DNA of 64,000 nt from Vibrio fortis (GTDB taxonomy: Bacteria > Pseudomonadota > Gammaproteobacteria > Enterobacterales > Vibrionaceae), in the NCBI RefSeq assembly GCF_000695685.1, contig NZ_JFFR01000012.1, forward strand, positions 186,001-250,000. Reading direction: 5' to 3'. The position numbers were made by a program, and so were the translations under genes. Under the pieces are notes generated by a model that was not told the origin of the DNA, did no database searches, and saw only the letters and a list, made by a program, of their open reading frames with translations. Shown here one piece after another: positions 42,576-51,674 of this stretch. Positions within the stretch are counted from its first letter, which is position 1. Each line of letters opens with the position of its first letter.

Positions 42576-44569
42576 TCTCAGTTCACGCTTCACCACCAAA
42601 AGTCGGCGTATTTGGAATCAAAACAGCAGGGCTACTCGTCACTGCCGTTTTGGTGATCGGTTCACTGCTTCAGATAACCGCCCCATATTCACAAGGGATC
42701 AGGCTCATTTGGGACACCTTGTTTGAGTATGACTCCACCAACTACCAGCACATCATTACTCATTTAACCTACCTACCCAGAATCACCGTCGCCCTGCTTT
42801 GCGGGTTTGCTCTTGCTGTCGCGGGGTGTGTGATGCAGTTTGTGCTGCGAAACCCAATTGCTTCTCCGACAACACTAGGTGTAGCAGCGGGCGCAGAGTT
42901 AGGCATGGTGCTAGGAATTCTGTTTTTACCAGCAGGCCTGAATTTTCCGAGCTTCATTCCAGCCTTCATCGGCGGATGTTTGGCTACCGGCTTGGTATTC
43001 CTGTTAAGCTCAACGCGCGGTTACTCACCACTGCACATGGTGCTCTCAGGTATGGTCGTTAGCCTGTTTTTGGGTTCCTTGAATACCATGCTACTCATGC
43101 TGCATGAGCAAAAACTCACTAGTTTGTTTGTCTGGGGTGCAGGCGTACTCAACCAAAACGATTGGAGCAGTACCCAGATTTTGTTGCCTTTGATTTGCCT
43201 CCCTACTTTACTGCTGCTGATGCTACAACGCCCCCTAGCCTCACTTCAGTTTGGCGATAATGTCGCGACATCCCTGGGCGTTAACATCAAACAAGTTAAA
43301 CTTCTTTGCTTGTCACTAGCAATTTTCATCACAGCTGCAGTCGTAAGCGAAGTGGGAATTATTGGTTTTGTCGGAATTGTTGCACCTGCCATTGCACGTA
43401 TGCTCGGCGTGCGAGCACTTGCCAAACAGATCATAACCAGTGGCTTCATTGGTTCGGCTATCTTGCTAACCGTCGATCTAATGATCCAACCCTTTTCTGG
43501 CGTAGGTGGTGAACTTCTGCCAACTGGAGCCATGACTGCTCTGATTGGCGCACCTTTCCTACTATGGCTGCTACAACGCACTAAATTGAACTCCGAACTA
43601 AAAATTCGCGGTGAACACATTGAACATTTCAAACATGTTGCCACTGGCAAGGTGCTTGTTGCCATGCTGTTGGTACTCGTCGTTGTATGTGCGGTTTCAA
43701 TCACACTCGGGCGAAACCAACTGGGTTGGAGCCTAGAGTTAAGTCCATCTCTGCTCGAACTTCGTTTACCAAGGGTACTTGTTGCACTGTTTGCCGGTAT
43801 TGGATTGGCCTTTGCTGGCACTATCATTCAGCGTATATCAAGCAACCCAATGGCTAGCCCAGAAGTTCTCGGTATCAGTTCGGGTGCCGCTTTGGCACTG
43901 GTACTCGGTACCTTGATGGGTGGTGCGATTGAGCGTGAACAGCAGATGTTATTGGGAACGTTAGGCGCAGCATCGGTGACTGGTGTGGTCTGGCTGATGG
44001 GGCGCAAACACAACTTTGCGCCAACCCAAACCTTGCTGACAGGTATTGCATTAAGTGCTGGACTGGATGCGCTGCTCAGAATCGCTATGAGCTCTGGCAA
44101 TGAGAACGCCACCGCGCTACTGACTTGGTTATCTGGCTCCACCTACCTTGTCGCATGGAGTGATGTCATCCTGCTTGCTGTCGGTGTTTTGGTGATCGGT
44201 TCATTGTCACTGTCGCTGCATCGCTGGATAGAGCTCATCAACCTAGGCGAAATCACCACAACTAGCTTGGGTATGAACACGACTCTAGTACGCTTAGCTT
44301 TGTTGCTGCTAGTGGCGGCACTTACCACGTTATGCACGATTGTAATCGGCCCACTGAGTTTCATCGGTCTGTTGGCCCCTCATATGGCCCGCTCACTACA
44401 CCAATATCGAGCTATACCTCAAATGCTCACCGCTGCCGTACTCGGCGCCGTTATCATGGTTTGTGCTGATTGGATTGGTCGAACACTCTGGTTCCCATGG
44501 CAGTTCCCGGCGGGTCTACTCGCCTCTTTGATTGGTGGAGGTTACTTCCTCTACCTGATGAGACGCTAA
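42572..44569 (+). CDS. vatB: Ferric siderophore permease, fused double domain (VatB/FhuB-like)
   Basis: 665-residue inner-membrane permease formed by two tandem FecCD-type domains of about 330 residues, the fused arrangement characteristic of FhuB. Domain one has RITVALLCGFALAVAGCVMQ with RNPIASPTTLGV; domain two has RVLVALFAGIGLAFAGTIIQ with SNPMASPEVLGI. The two GxxG/GFVGIVAPAIAR and SFIGLLAPHMAR segments contact the ATPase. It should have about 20 helices. The terminator at 44602-44634 closes the operon. Confidence 0.92.
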   Translation: MISVHASPPKVGVFGIKTAGLLVTAVLVIGSLLQITAPYSQGIRLIWDTLFEYDSTNYQHIITHLTYLPRITVALLCGFALAVAGCVMQFVLRNPIASPTTLGVAAGAELGMVLGILFLPAGLNFPSFIPAFIGGCLATGLVFLLSSTRGYSPLHMVLSGMVVSLFLGSLNTMLLMLHEQKLTSLFVWGAGVLNQNDWSSTQILLPLICLPTLLLLMLQRPLASLQFGDNVATSLGVNIKQVKLLCLSLAIFITAAVVSEVGIIGFVGIVAPAIARMLGVRALAKQIITSGFIGSAILLTVDLMIQPFSGVGGELLPTGAMTALIGAPFLLWLLQRTKLNSELKIRGEHIEHFKHVATGKVLVAMLLVLVVVCAVSITLGRNQLGWSLELSPSLLELRLPRVLVALFAGIGLAFAGTIIQRISSNPMASPEVLGISSGAALALVLGTLMGGAIEREQQMLLGTLGAASVTGVVWLMGRKHNFAPTQTLLTGIALSAGLDALLRIAMSSGNENATALLTWLSGSTYLVAWSDVILLAVGVLVIGSLSLSLHRWIELINLGEITTTSLGMNTTLVRLALLLLVAALTTLCTIVIGPLSFIGLLAPHMARSLHQYRAIPQMLTAAVLGAVIMVCADWIGRTLWFPWQFPAGLLASLIGGGYFLYLMRR

Positions 44570-44601
44570 CGAGATTTCGTGAACCGATATTCAAAGAGTA
44601 A

Positions 44602-44634
44602 GCCCAGTTACCAATAAATCACTGGGCTTTTTTC
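44602..44634 (+). terminator. Terminator of the vatCDB-like operon
   Basis: Stem AAGCCCAGT / ACTGGGCTT with a 12-base loop and TTTTTT tail. Confidence 0.8.
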
Positions 44635-44780
44635 CCCTCGAAACAACGTTTTGTATTTCTGCAACAGAAACACAATTTATGGTATTCGCTGGTGTTTATG
44701 TTTACCATGAGCGCAAACACCTGCCTTAGGCGCAACAACCGACCTTAGGTTTTACACTACCCTGAACAGTTTTGGACGAT

Positions 44781-45737
44781 ATGGACACATCAACAATCAC
44801 ACGCCTTCAACGGGATTTACTCTTCAAAATAGTAACGCGCCTCAAAGAGGAGAACGCCGTGGCGGGAAGCAGTTTGAATGAATCCTCTCTTGCTCAGCAG
44901 TTTGAAGTCTCTCGAACTCCTATGCGAGCAGTGCTCAAACACTTGTCTGATCAAGGTGTGGCTAAATCTGTTCCATACAAGGGGTTTGTGTTGCAGATCG
45001 ATGCATGTGATATCGAAACTGGCAAGCAAAACAATCAAGAGCAAGCCCGTCAAGAGCAGCTTTATCTAAGATTACTCATGGACATCTTTTTCGGAGAGAT
45101 CAGCGATTCATTTTCGGAGAATGAACTCCAGCAACGCTATGATGCCAATCGTGGTGAGGTGCAATCAGTACTCAGATTATTGGAAAACGATGCAATATTC
45201 CGACGCAGCCCAGGCTACAAGTGGCAACTGGATGGTGTTCTCAACTCTCTTGAAAGACACACCGAAAGTTACCGATGCCGTTTGATTTTTGAACCTGCAG
45301 GTCTGCTTGAAGCAACGTGGAAGCTAAAACGCGACGCACTGGAAAAGTGTCGCGAACGCCATGTTAATGCTATCAAGAATCCAGAATCAATCACCGCTAG
45401 CCAACTTTTCACCTTGAGTGCAGACTTTCACGAAATTCTTGCAGCAAGCTCCGGTAACCGCTTCTTACTCGGTATGATGCAACAACAAAATCGACTTCGT
45501 AAAGCGACCGATTTGGTCTCTATGCACATCCAGTCTTCAGTCAGCCGTTCATGCCAACGACGTCTAGATATCATGGAACTCGTTTTAGATGGGAATAACC
45601 AAGCAGCTTCGGAGAAACTCGCTCAGCTACTGGAGAATGATGTACGCGTCATGAAGCGTACTTACCAAGATGTGATGAATGTATCTCAAGAACAACGAGA
45701 GCAAATCATCAATAGTATTTCTCTAAAAAACAACTGA
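44781..45737 (+). CDS. iutR: GntR-family regulator with two winged-helix domains (IutR-like)
   Basis: 318-residue regulator. A first winged helix spans about residues 10-72 (SLNESSLAQQFEVSRTPMRAVLKHL). A second, less typical one spans about 95-151 (FSENELQQRYDANRGEVQSVLRLLEN). A C-terminal all-helical ligand domain of the FCD type follows. Most GntR/FCD proteins have only the first. The ATG at 44781 is spaced seven bases from GGACGAT; a TTG three codons earlier is possible. It sits between the vat-like operon and the iutA-like receptor, as IutR does in Vibrio vulnificus, where it represses the receptor. The name rests on position and family. Confidence 0.8.
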   Translation: MDTSTITRLQRDLLFKIVTRLKEENAVAGSSLNESSLAQQFEVSRTPMRAVLKHLSDQGVAKSVPYKGFVLQIDACDIETGKQNNQEQARQEQLYLRLLMDIFFGEISDSFSENELQQRYDANRGEVQSVLRLLENDAIFRRSPGYKWQLDGVLNSLERHTESYRCRLIFEPAGLLEATWKLKRDALEKCRERHVNAIKNPESITASQLFTLSADFHEILAASSGNRFLLGMMQQQNRLRKATDLVSMHIQSSVSRSCQRRLDIMELVLDGNNQAASEKLAQLLENDVRVMKRTYQDVMNVSQEQREQIINSISLKNN

Positions 45738-46070
45738 ACAACAGGGCGGCCTCTCACTGCGCCGCCCTAATCACCCCGCCCCCAAAAAATCAAAATAAAC
45801 AAATAAATCAATAGTTTAAATAAAAATCAAACTAAAAAAACCAATTATCATCTGCTCGCCTATTGTTGCATTTGAAAATAAATCGCATTTATATATTGTT
45901 TTTTCGCAACAAAAACACAATAATAATGATTCTTATTTAGAGTCAAATGCAAAAACAAGCATGTGCTTGGTCTAGGTTCAACCGCTTGATTCTCAATAAA
46001 AACAATAAAAATAAAGTCATCACGCCCAAGAAATGTGTGCAGCCTTTCATTGATAATTGCAGAGAATAAA
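45738..46070. other. Intergenic region upstream of the iutA-like gene
   Basis: A 333-base AT-rich gap that holds the iutA promoter and a Fur-box-like element at 45921-45935. A GC-rich hairpin-like stretch (GGGCGGCC...GCCGCCC) just past the iutR stop at about 45744-45768 may be its terminator, but no T-run follows. No other gene is seen. Confidence 0.5.
45921..45935. promoter_or_regulatory. Fur box upstream of the iutA-like gene
   Basis: TAATAATGATTCTTA matches the 7-1-7 Fur model at 11 of 14 positions. It lies about 135 bases before the receptor start codon. Confidence 0.6.
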
Positions 46071-48227
46071 ATGAAAACCGAAAAAGGAAGTTTCAAACTT
46101 TCCACAGTCGCTTTAGCAGTAGCGGCGGTAAGTTCCGTATTCACAGTCCAAGCTCAAGATTACTCAACCGACGAAAAAATGGTTGTGGTATCTAGTCGTA
46201 CCCCAAAAGCCATTAGCGATATTCCAGGTACTGTTTGGTACATCGAACCACAGCAGATTGAACAAGAATACCGTGGTGGTAAGTCTTTAGGAGAAATCCT
46301 AGCAAGCGCTATCCCATCATTGGATGTGAGCAGCGGCGCCCGTACTAACTACGGTCAAAACTTGCGCGGCAGAAAAATGCTGGTGATGATTGATGGCGTA
46401 TCGCTGCAATCTTCACGTCAAATCAGCCGCCACCTAGACTCTATCGACCCATTTAACATTGAACGAATTGAAGTCCTTTCGGGCGCAACGTCAATCTACG
46501 GTGCTGGTGCTTCCGGCGGTGTGATTAATATCATCACCAAAAAAGCAGATGGCGAAGAGCTTGAATTTGAATCTTTTGTTGGCGGTACATCAGGCTTCAA
46601 CTCAGGTGAAGATTTCGACTACAAAGTTGGACAATCGATCTCGGGCGGCAATGAAACCGTTCAAGCACGCTCGTCAGTTATCTACACAGAAACTCAGGGC
46701 TTCTTTGACGCGAATGGCGATATCGTTACACCAGACATTTCTCAAGGCTCTCTGCAATTCAATAAAACTCTCGACTTCCTAACGACCGTTGGCGTCAATG
46801 TCTCTGAGACCAAAAAGCTCAACTTCCTGGCGCAGTACTACGATAGCCAACAAGACTCTCCATATGGTTTGTACATTGTTGGCCGTGACTTTGTGGATGT
46901 TCGTAAAGGCTTTGATTCAGATAGAGAACATGGCACTGAGCGTATCATGCTCAGCGCGTCATACATTGATGAACAGTTCCTCGGCCACCAGCTGATTGCT
47001 GAAGCGTCATATCGTAAAGAAGACCAGACTTATACGCCTTACTTCCAATCTTCTGGTCAGCAAATCACCGATGTGATCTCGCTAAAGGCAGCACTTGCGA
47101 AAGACTTCAACCGCTTCAACATCGTTTATGGTGTAGACGCTTACCAAGATACGCTTGAAAGCAACCAAGCGCTTTACGATCCGACGATCGCTAACAACTC
47201 GGGTAACCTAATCAACAAGACTTTCGCTGAAGTCGGGCGCTATCCGGGCGTTGAAGTCGCATCTATCGCAGGCTTTGTGCAAGCTGGTTTCGACATCACG
47301 AATGATTGGTCTGTAGAGGGTGGCTTTCGTTACCAATACATGAAAAACACCATTGACGACTTCGTTGGCTACCAACAGCAAAAGCAAATCGCAGCAGGTA
47401 ACGGAACCAGCGCAGATGCAGTTCCTGGCGGTGAAACGGATTACGGTGTTGGTCTATTTAACTTAGGCACGGTTTATCATCTAAACAGTGATTCACAAGT
47501 TTGGGCCAACTTCTCACAAGGTTTCGATTTAGCCGATCCGGCAAAATACTACGGTCAAGGCAACTACACCTTAGTGGGAGATCACTGGACGCTTAATGAC
47601 AGCATCAATGTGAATGACTCTAAGATGTCTGGCATCAAGACCAACAGCTTTGAACTTGGCTACCGCTTAGACACTGGCGACCTAAGCCTGCAATCTGCGG
47701 CTTACTACTCTCAGTCTGACAAGAATGTTAAATACAACAAAAACACGCTGCTGATCGAAGAGATCGACGACAAGAAACGTGTTTATGGTCTAGAGGCGCT
47801 TGCGTCTTACTGGGTACATGAAAACGTTCAGCTGGGTGCATCGGGCCACTACGTTGTTTCAGAAGTGAAAGGCGATGATGGTTGGGAAGATCAATCAGCA
47901 GGTGAAGCGAGCACATCAAAAGCAAACGCTTGGGCAGGCTGGTACGAAGCTGACCTATCTCTGAAAGTTCAGAGCCAAACCATGTTTGACTACGAAGATG
48001 ACAGCGACAACAAGCTCAATGGTTACACCGTCTTCGACCTTGTTGGTACTTACCAACTACCAGTCGGTAGCCTAGGTTTTGGTATCCAAAACTTACTTAA
48101 TAAAGACTACACCACTATTTGGGGTCAGCGCGCACAGATTCTATACGCAACACACTACGAATCAGCCGCTTATGACTACCGTGGTCGCGGCCGTACCTAC
48201 ACGTTGAACTACCAAGTTAAGTTCTAG
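46071..48227 (+). CDS. iutA: Ferric aerobactin-type TonB-dependent receptor (IutA-like)
   Basis: 718-residue outer-membrane receptor. Signal peptide from the ATG at 46071, cleaved near TVQAQ. The TonB-box-like EKMVVVSSR follows. The plug matches IutA wording: GTVWYIEPQQIEQE, IPSLDVSSGARTNYGQNLRG, MLVMIDGVSLQSSR, DPFNIERIEVLSGATSIYGAGASGG. The barrel ends in the expected terminal F (NYQVKF). It would import ferric aerobactin or a related citrate-hydroxamate. Fur box and IutR-like gene lie upstream. With vatCDB it makes a full import route, but no aerobactin synthesis genes are in the window. Confidence 0.9.
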   Translation: MKTEKGSFKLSTVALAVAAVSSVFTVQAQDYSTDEKMVVVSSRTPKAISDIPGTVWYIEPQQIEQEYRGGKSLGEILASAIPSLDVSSGARTNYGQNLRGRKMLVMIDGVSLQSSRQISRHLDSIDPFNIERIEVLSGATSIYGAGASGGVINIITKKADGEELEFESFVGGTSGFNSGEDFDYKVGQSISGGNETVQARSSVIYTETQGFFDANGDIVTPDISQGSLQFNKTLDFLTTVGVNVSETKKLNFLAQYYDSQQDSPYGLYIVGRDFVDVRKGFDSDREHGTERIMLSASYIDEQFLGHQLIAEASYRKEDQTYTPYFQSSGQQITDVISLKAALAKDFNRFNIVYGVDAYQDTLESNQALYDPTIANNSGNLINKTFAEVGRYPGVEVASIAGFVQAGFDITNDWSVEGGFRYQYMKNTIDDFVGYQQQKQIAAGNGTSADAVPGGETDYGVGLFNLGTVYHLNSDSQVWANFSQGFDLADPAKYYGQGNYTLVGDHWTLNDSINVNDSKMSGIKTNSFELGYRLDTGDLSLQSAAYYSQSDKNVKYNKNTLLIEEIDDKKRVYGLEALASYWVHENVQLGASGHYVVSEVKGDDGWEDQSAGEASTSKANAWAGWYEADLSLKVQSQTMFDYEDDSDNKLNGYTVFDLVGTYQLPVGSLGFGIQNLLNKDYTTIWGQRAQILYATHYESAAYDYRGRGRTYTLNYQVKF

Positions 48228-48272
48228 TCACAAACCCTGCTTGTCGTTTGAATAGATGAGCAGAGAACGAAG

Positions 48273-48302
48273 AAAGGCAGCGTACATAGCGCTGCCTTTT
48301 TA
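48273..48302 (+). terminator. Terminator of the iutA-like gene
   Basis: Ten-pair stem AAAGGCAGCG / CGCTGCCTTT with T-run, just past the receptor stop. Confidence 0.85.
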
Positions 48303-48358
48303 TTGCCACCAATCTACTTCCAAACGTGAGCGAAACGGCTTCACTCACAGATTGACCA

Positions 48359-49774
48359 TTAGTGTGTGTTGCTCTTGCTTACCTTAGTAAATGCGGTCGA
48401 TTTCCACTTGTCTGTTCTGACTTCTTCACCCGGCGTGTACATGCGAAGCACGGCATACCAAGGGTTATTAGGAATAGGTAGGAAGTTCGGGTTGTCTTCA
48501 TTACCTTCCACATCACTACTCATAATGATGGTGTAGCTGCCATCCTTGTTCGGTGTTAATGTGCGGTCACCACGAGAGTGACGGTTCAGCGCGTTTTTCT
48601 CCATCAATCGAGTCTTGCCGCTGTAAGCCGTGTATGACCAAAAGCCGCCCTCTTCAAGCGGTGGCGCATCGAAAGTCACAGTGTAATCATATTTACTGCC
48701 ATCTAGCACTGCGCCTTCAGTATCAAAAAAGTCTCCACTGTACATGGTGTGTTTGGCAGGTAATCCCCATTGCCCCATCAGGGTGCCGTAGGCATGTTGA
48801 TAGCTTGCAACTTTTGTCATCTCTTCACGAGTACCAAGCACATCACGCGAATCATCGAAACCTGCATTCTTGATTCTTTCTGCGCCTTTTTTCTCGCCTA
48901 GCTCAATCAATTTCAACTGCTCATCACTCAGGATGTAGTCTTCATTACCCAAACCGAGTAAGTCGAACTGTTGCAGCAGTCTTTGATCGTGATTCTTCAT
49001 AGTGCCTTCTGACAGAATGAAGTTGGTACGCTCTACCCAGTTCGAGTTCTCTGGATCGGGATACTCGCGCTCAACTGGTTTAGGCCCTTTCTGACCTAAA
49101 TATTCCGATAGCGTTCGAATGTTCCATTGGTCCATCAGCTTTTGAGCCGTTGCTGAGTCGTCACCACCGAGGTCCATAATGCGTCCCATCATTTTCACCA
49201 ATGGGTGTTCAACATAAATCACTTGATCAACACTCGCAGGAACCTCCCCTTTCCAGCCTTCCACCGCGTACATAAAGCTGCCACCTTTTGTACCGCGCTG
49301 CGGAGAACCAAATGCGGAGTCAGTGAAGTGCTGCATGTTCATTGTGTGGAAAAGCCAGTATCGATCTTCATCGTGATCTGGGATGGTGATGATCACAGGC
49401 TCAGCGCCAAGGTCCATCCAGCCCATCAGATGCAGGGTATCGTTATTGATCGTTGGGTGGGCAGTGTAGGTGTCATCCGCTAGAACTCGAATGTTCTGAA
49501 AGCGGTTCAGAGGGTACTCTTCTTTAATGACAGTCTGATAAAAGTATTTGTACGCCTCATCAATCGAGTACGCGTATTCATAAGCCAGTTGCGCAAGCTG
49601 CTCTTTATCTTGTTCTAGCCAAGCGAGACTCGCCATCTCAACCGGTAAAGTGTCACGCGTTATTTCAAAGGTGCTCTCAGCAGGTAACTCTGTCTGATTC
49701 GCTAGCGCATAAGCCGGCACTGAAACAAGAAAAGCACAAGCTAACGCTTTAATAATTCTGTTTTTTTTCGTCAT
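48359..49774 (-). CDS. Secreted DUF1254/DUF1214 protein, copy A
   Basis: 471-residue protein with a signal peptide (KNRIIKALACAFLVSVPAYALA). The N-terminal DUF1254 domain includes AHPTINNDTLHLMGWMDLG and IITIPDHDEDRYWLFHTMNMQ. The C-terminal DUF1214 domain includes DYTVTFDAPPLEEGGFWSYTAYSGKTRLM and a PNNPWYAVLRMYTP ending. It should sit in the periplasm or outer envelope. Function of this domain pair is unknown. It lies downstream of the sulfatase gene (stop to start 179 bases, with an intervening hairpin). A second, clearly different copy is at 53994. An AATAGCCG element like those near the other genes of the locus lies about 103 bases upstream. Confidence 0.85.
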   Translation of the reverse strand: MTKKNRIIKALACAFLVSVPAYALANQTELPAESTFEITRDTLPVEMASLAWLEQDKEQLAQLAYEYAYSIDEAYKYFYQTVIKEEYPLNRFQNIRVLADDTYTAHPTINNDTLHLMGWMDLGAEPVIITIPDHDEDRYWLFHTMNMQHFTDSAFGSPQRGTKGGSFMYAVEGWKGEVPASVDQVIYVEHPLVKMMGRIMDLGGDDSATAQKLMDQWNIRTLSEYLGQKGPKPVEREYPDPENSNWVERTNFILSEGTMKNHDQRLLQQFDLLGLGNEDYILSDEQLKLIELGEKKGAERIKNAGFDDSRDVLGTREEMTKVASYQHAYGTLMGQWGLPAKHTMYSGDFFDTEGAVLDGSKYDYTVTFDAPPLEEGGFWSYTAYSGKTRLMEKNALNRHSRGDRTLTPNKDGSYTIIMSSDVEGNEDNPNFLPIPNNPWYAVLRMYTPGEEVRTDKWKSTAFTKVSKSNTH

Positions 49775-49908
49775 TGTTGGTCCTAGTTAGAAGCGAGTTC
49801 GGAAGGTCAATTGGATCTGAGATGTCCGCTTTAGAAGGTTCTTGCTAAGAAACAGAAAAGGGAAGTAGTAGTAACAAATAGCCGTTTCTTCATAGCATTA
49901 CCCGGTAT

Positions 49909-49937
49909 CAAGGTGTGCCGCTGTGCAGCACACCTTG
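49909..49937. other. Hairpin between the sulfatase gene and DUF1254 copy A
   Basis: Perfect ten-pair stem CAAGGTGTGC / GCACACCTTG with a nine-base loop. It has no T-run on the minus strand, so it may attenuate or stabilise rather than terminate. Confidence 0.5.
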
Positions 49938-49953
49938 TGTCTAGTAAAGAGGG

Positions 49954-51492
49954 TTAGTCAGCAACAACTGACTTGTCTGCCATACCGATACCACCCGCTT
50001 TCTGTCTTGGTGGAAACGCTTTTAGGGATTTTTGATATTCAGCCGCCGCTTTTTGTAACTTTGGTAACACCCAAGATTTCTCTTTCATCCAAAGGAACCA
50101 ACCGCGAGTATCTGGGCTACGCTCATACGGGTCAGCTTTGATGTTCACCAACATACCAAGCGGCCACGCCTCTGGTGGTGCAATCCACTCGGTCTTGGTT
50201 TTTAGGTGTACTTTCCAGTCATCAACACGGAATGCATTAAGGTCTTGTTCGTTATAAAAGAAGAATTCATGACGCAGGCTCGGCTCGCCTTTGGTCAACA
50301 TATCCAGTTGGTTGTAGCCATCAAGGTGGACTTGGTAGTGCTGGCCATTCAGCTCTTTCCCCTTCAACAGATCTTGTTTGATCTCGGTGTCACCTACAGC
50401 AGCCATGATGGTTGGCACCCAGTCTTCTGAAGTCATGAAGCCATTGGTGTATTCACCTTGAGGGATTTTGTCTGGCCAGCTGACTAGCATCGGCACACGG
50501 AAGCCGCCATCCCAAGTCGTCCCCTTTTGTCCTCTAAACGATGCAGATCCAGAGTCCGGCCAATGGTCAAGGTTCACGCCATTATCCGAGGTGAATAGAA
50601 TGATGGTGTTATCGATCTCGCCCAGTTCTTCGAGCTTATCGAGCAACACACCGATTTGGTCATCAAGTTCGACTAAACCATCGTAATAGGTATTGATTTG
50701 ACTCGCGCCTTGGTACTCCGGACGCACGTGTGTTTTTTGGTGCATGCGCGTTGGGTTGTACCACATGAAGTAAGGCTGATCGTCGTTCTTTGCTTCGTGT
50801 TTATCAAGCCAGTTCATGGCGAAGTCTAAGAACTCACCATCGACCGTCTGCATGCGCTTGGCACCCAGCGGGCCTTTATCTTCAATAGTCTGTTTACCGA
50901 TAACACCGAACCTTGGATCTTCTTTCATATCTACCGTATCGGTCGCCACAGTGTGAAGCACATTGCGAGGACGACTTCTAAAGTTCGGGTCTTTAGGGAA
51001 CTCCGGCTGCTCTGGCATTTCCATCACGTTAAGGTGATAAAGGAAACCAAAGAACTCATCGAAACCATGGACAGTCGGCAGGTGACTGTTGTTGTCACCC
51101 AAGTGGCTTTTGCCAACATGAACCGTGGCGTAGCCCTTGTCTTTTAGCATTTCAGCCAGCGTAGGATCTTCTTTTTGTAATCCCAACGATGAACCCGGCT
51201 GTCCTACAGACGTCAACCCCGTTCTGAATGGGTATTGCCCGGTGATAAACGCAGAACGACCCGCAGTTGAACTGCCTTGTGCATAGTAATCACTGACCAT
51301 CATGCCGCGTTCTGCGATGCGGTCGATGTTAGGAGTATCAACCGCGCCTAGGCCACGGTGGTAAGCTGAGAGATCGGTTGGGCTAACATCATCAAGCATG
51401 ATAGCCACCACATTCGGTTGGCTAGCCGCCTGAACGTTAACACTTGCCAACACCGAAAGTGCGAGCGCTGATTTAACAAAAGACTTATACAT
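49954..51492 (-). CDS. Periplasmic Ser-type sulfatase
   Basis: 512-residue arylsulfatase-family (S1) enzyme with signal peptide MYKSFVKSALALSVLASVNVQA. Metal-binding D34-D35 lie in IMLDDVSP. The formylglycine motif reads S75-T-A77-G-R79 (SSTAGRSAFITG), so the residue to be converted is serine, not cysteine. GKSHLG and the later metal-site TSDNGVNLD are also present. Ser-type sulfatases need a radical SAM maturase, and one is encoded at 52601. The substrate is a sulfate ester of unknown type. A palindromic element at 51609-51633 lies upstream of the start and may bind the LysR protein encoded next door. Confidence 0.92.
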   Translation of the reverse strand: MYKSFVKSALALSVLASVNVQAASQPNVVAIMLDDVSPTDLSAYHRGLGAVDTPNIDRIAERGMMVSDYYAQGSSTAGRSAFITGQYPFRTGLTSVGQPGSSLGLQKEDPTLAEMLKDKGYATVHVGKSHLGDNNSHLPTVHGFDEFFGFLYHLNVMEMPEQPEFPKDPNFRSRPRNVLHTVATDTVDMKEDPRFGVIGKQTIEDKGPLGAKRMQTVDGEFLDFAMNWLDKHEAKNDDQPYFMWYNPTRMHQKTHVRPEYQGASQINTYYDGLVELDDQIGVLLDKLEELGEIDNTIILFTSDNGVNLDHWPDSGSASFRGQKGTTWDGGFRVPMLVSWPDKIPQGEYTNGFMTSEDWVPTIMAAVGDTEIKQDLLKGKELNGQHYQVHLDGYNQLDMLTKGEPSLRHEFFFYNEQDLNAFRVDDWKVHLKTKTEWIAPPEAWPLGMLVNIKADPYERSPDTRGWFLWMKEKSWVLPKLQKAAAEYQKSLKAFPPRQKAGGIGMADKSVVAD

Positions 51493-51608
51493 ATATAACC
51501 CTCATGACAAAGAATAAACCGCTGAAATTGAGCGAGAAAATGCACGATCTCAAGCGAACCTGTGTTGAGGTAAATGGTATAAGAAAGCCGCTAAAAAGAG
51601 CTTGATAG

Positions 51609-51633
51609 CCACTATTACGTTTTTTAATAGCGG
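51609..51633. promoter_or_regulatory. Inverted repeat upstream of the sulfatase gene
   Basis: CCACTATTA-N7-TAATAGCGG, one mismatch between arms. It lies between the sulfatase start (51492) and the stop of the LysR gene (51675). Related half-sites occur before both DUF1254 genes (49877-49884 and 53922-53930). This is a candidate operator for the locus regulator. Confidence 0.55.
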
Positions 51634-51674
51634 CGGTTTAGGCAGGGGATTCTTACTCTAGGATAAAGACAAAA

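Noticed and set aside
43246..43827. 193-codon open frame antisense to the FhuB-like permease
   Set aside because: Shadow of the permease gene; low-complexity Ser/Thr/Pro composition and no family features.
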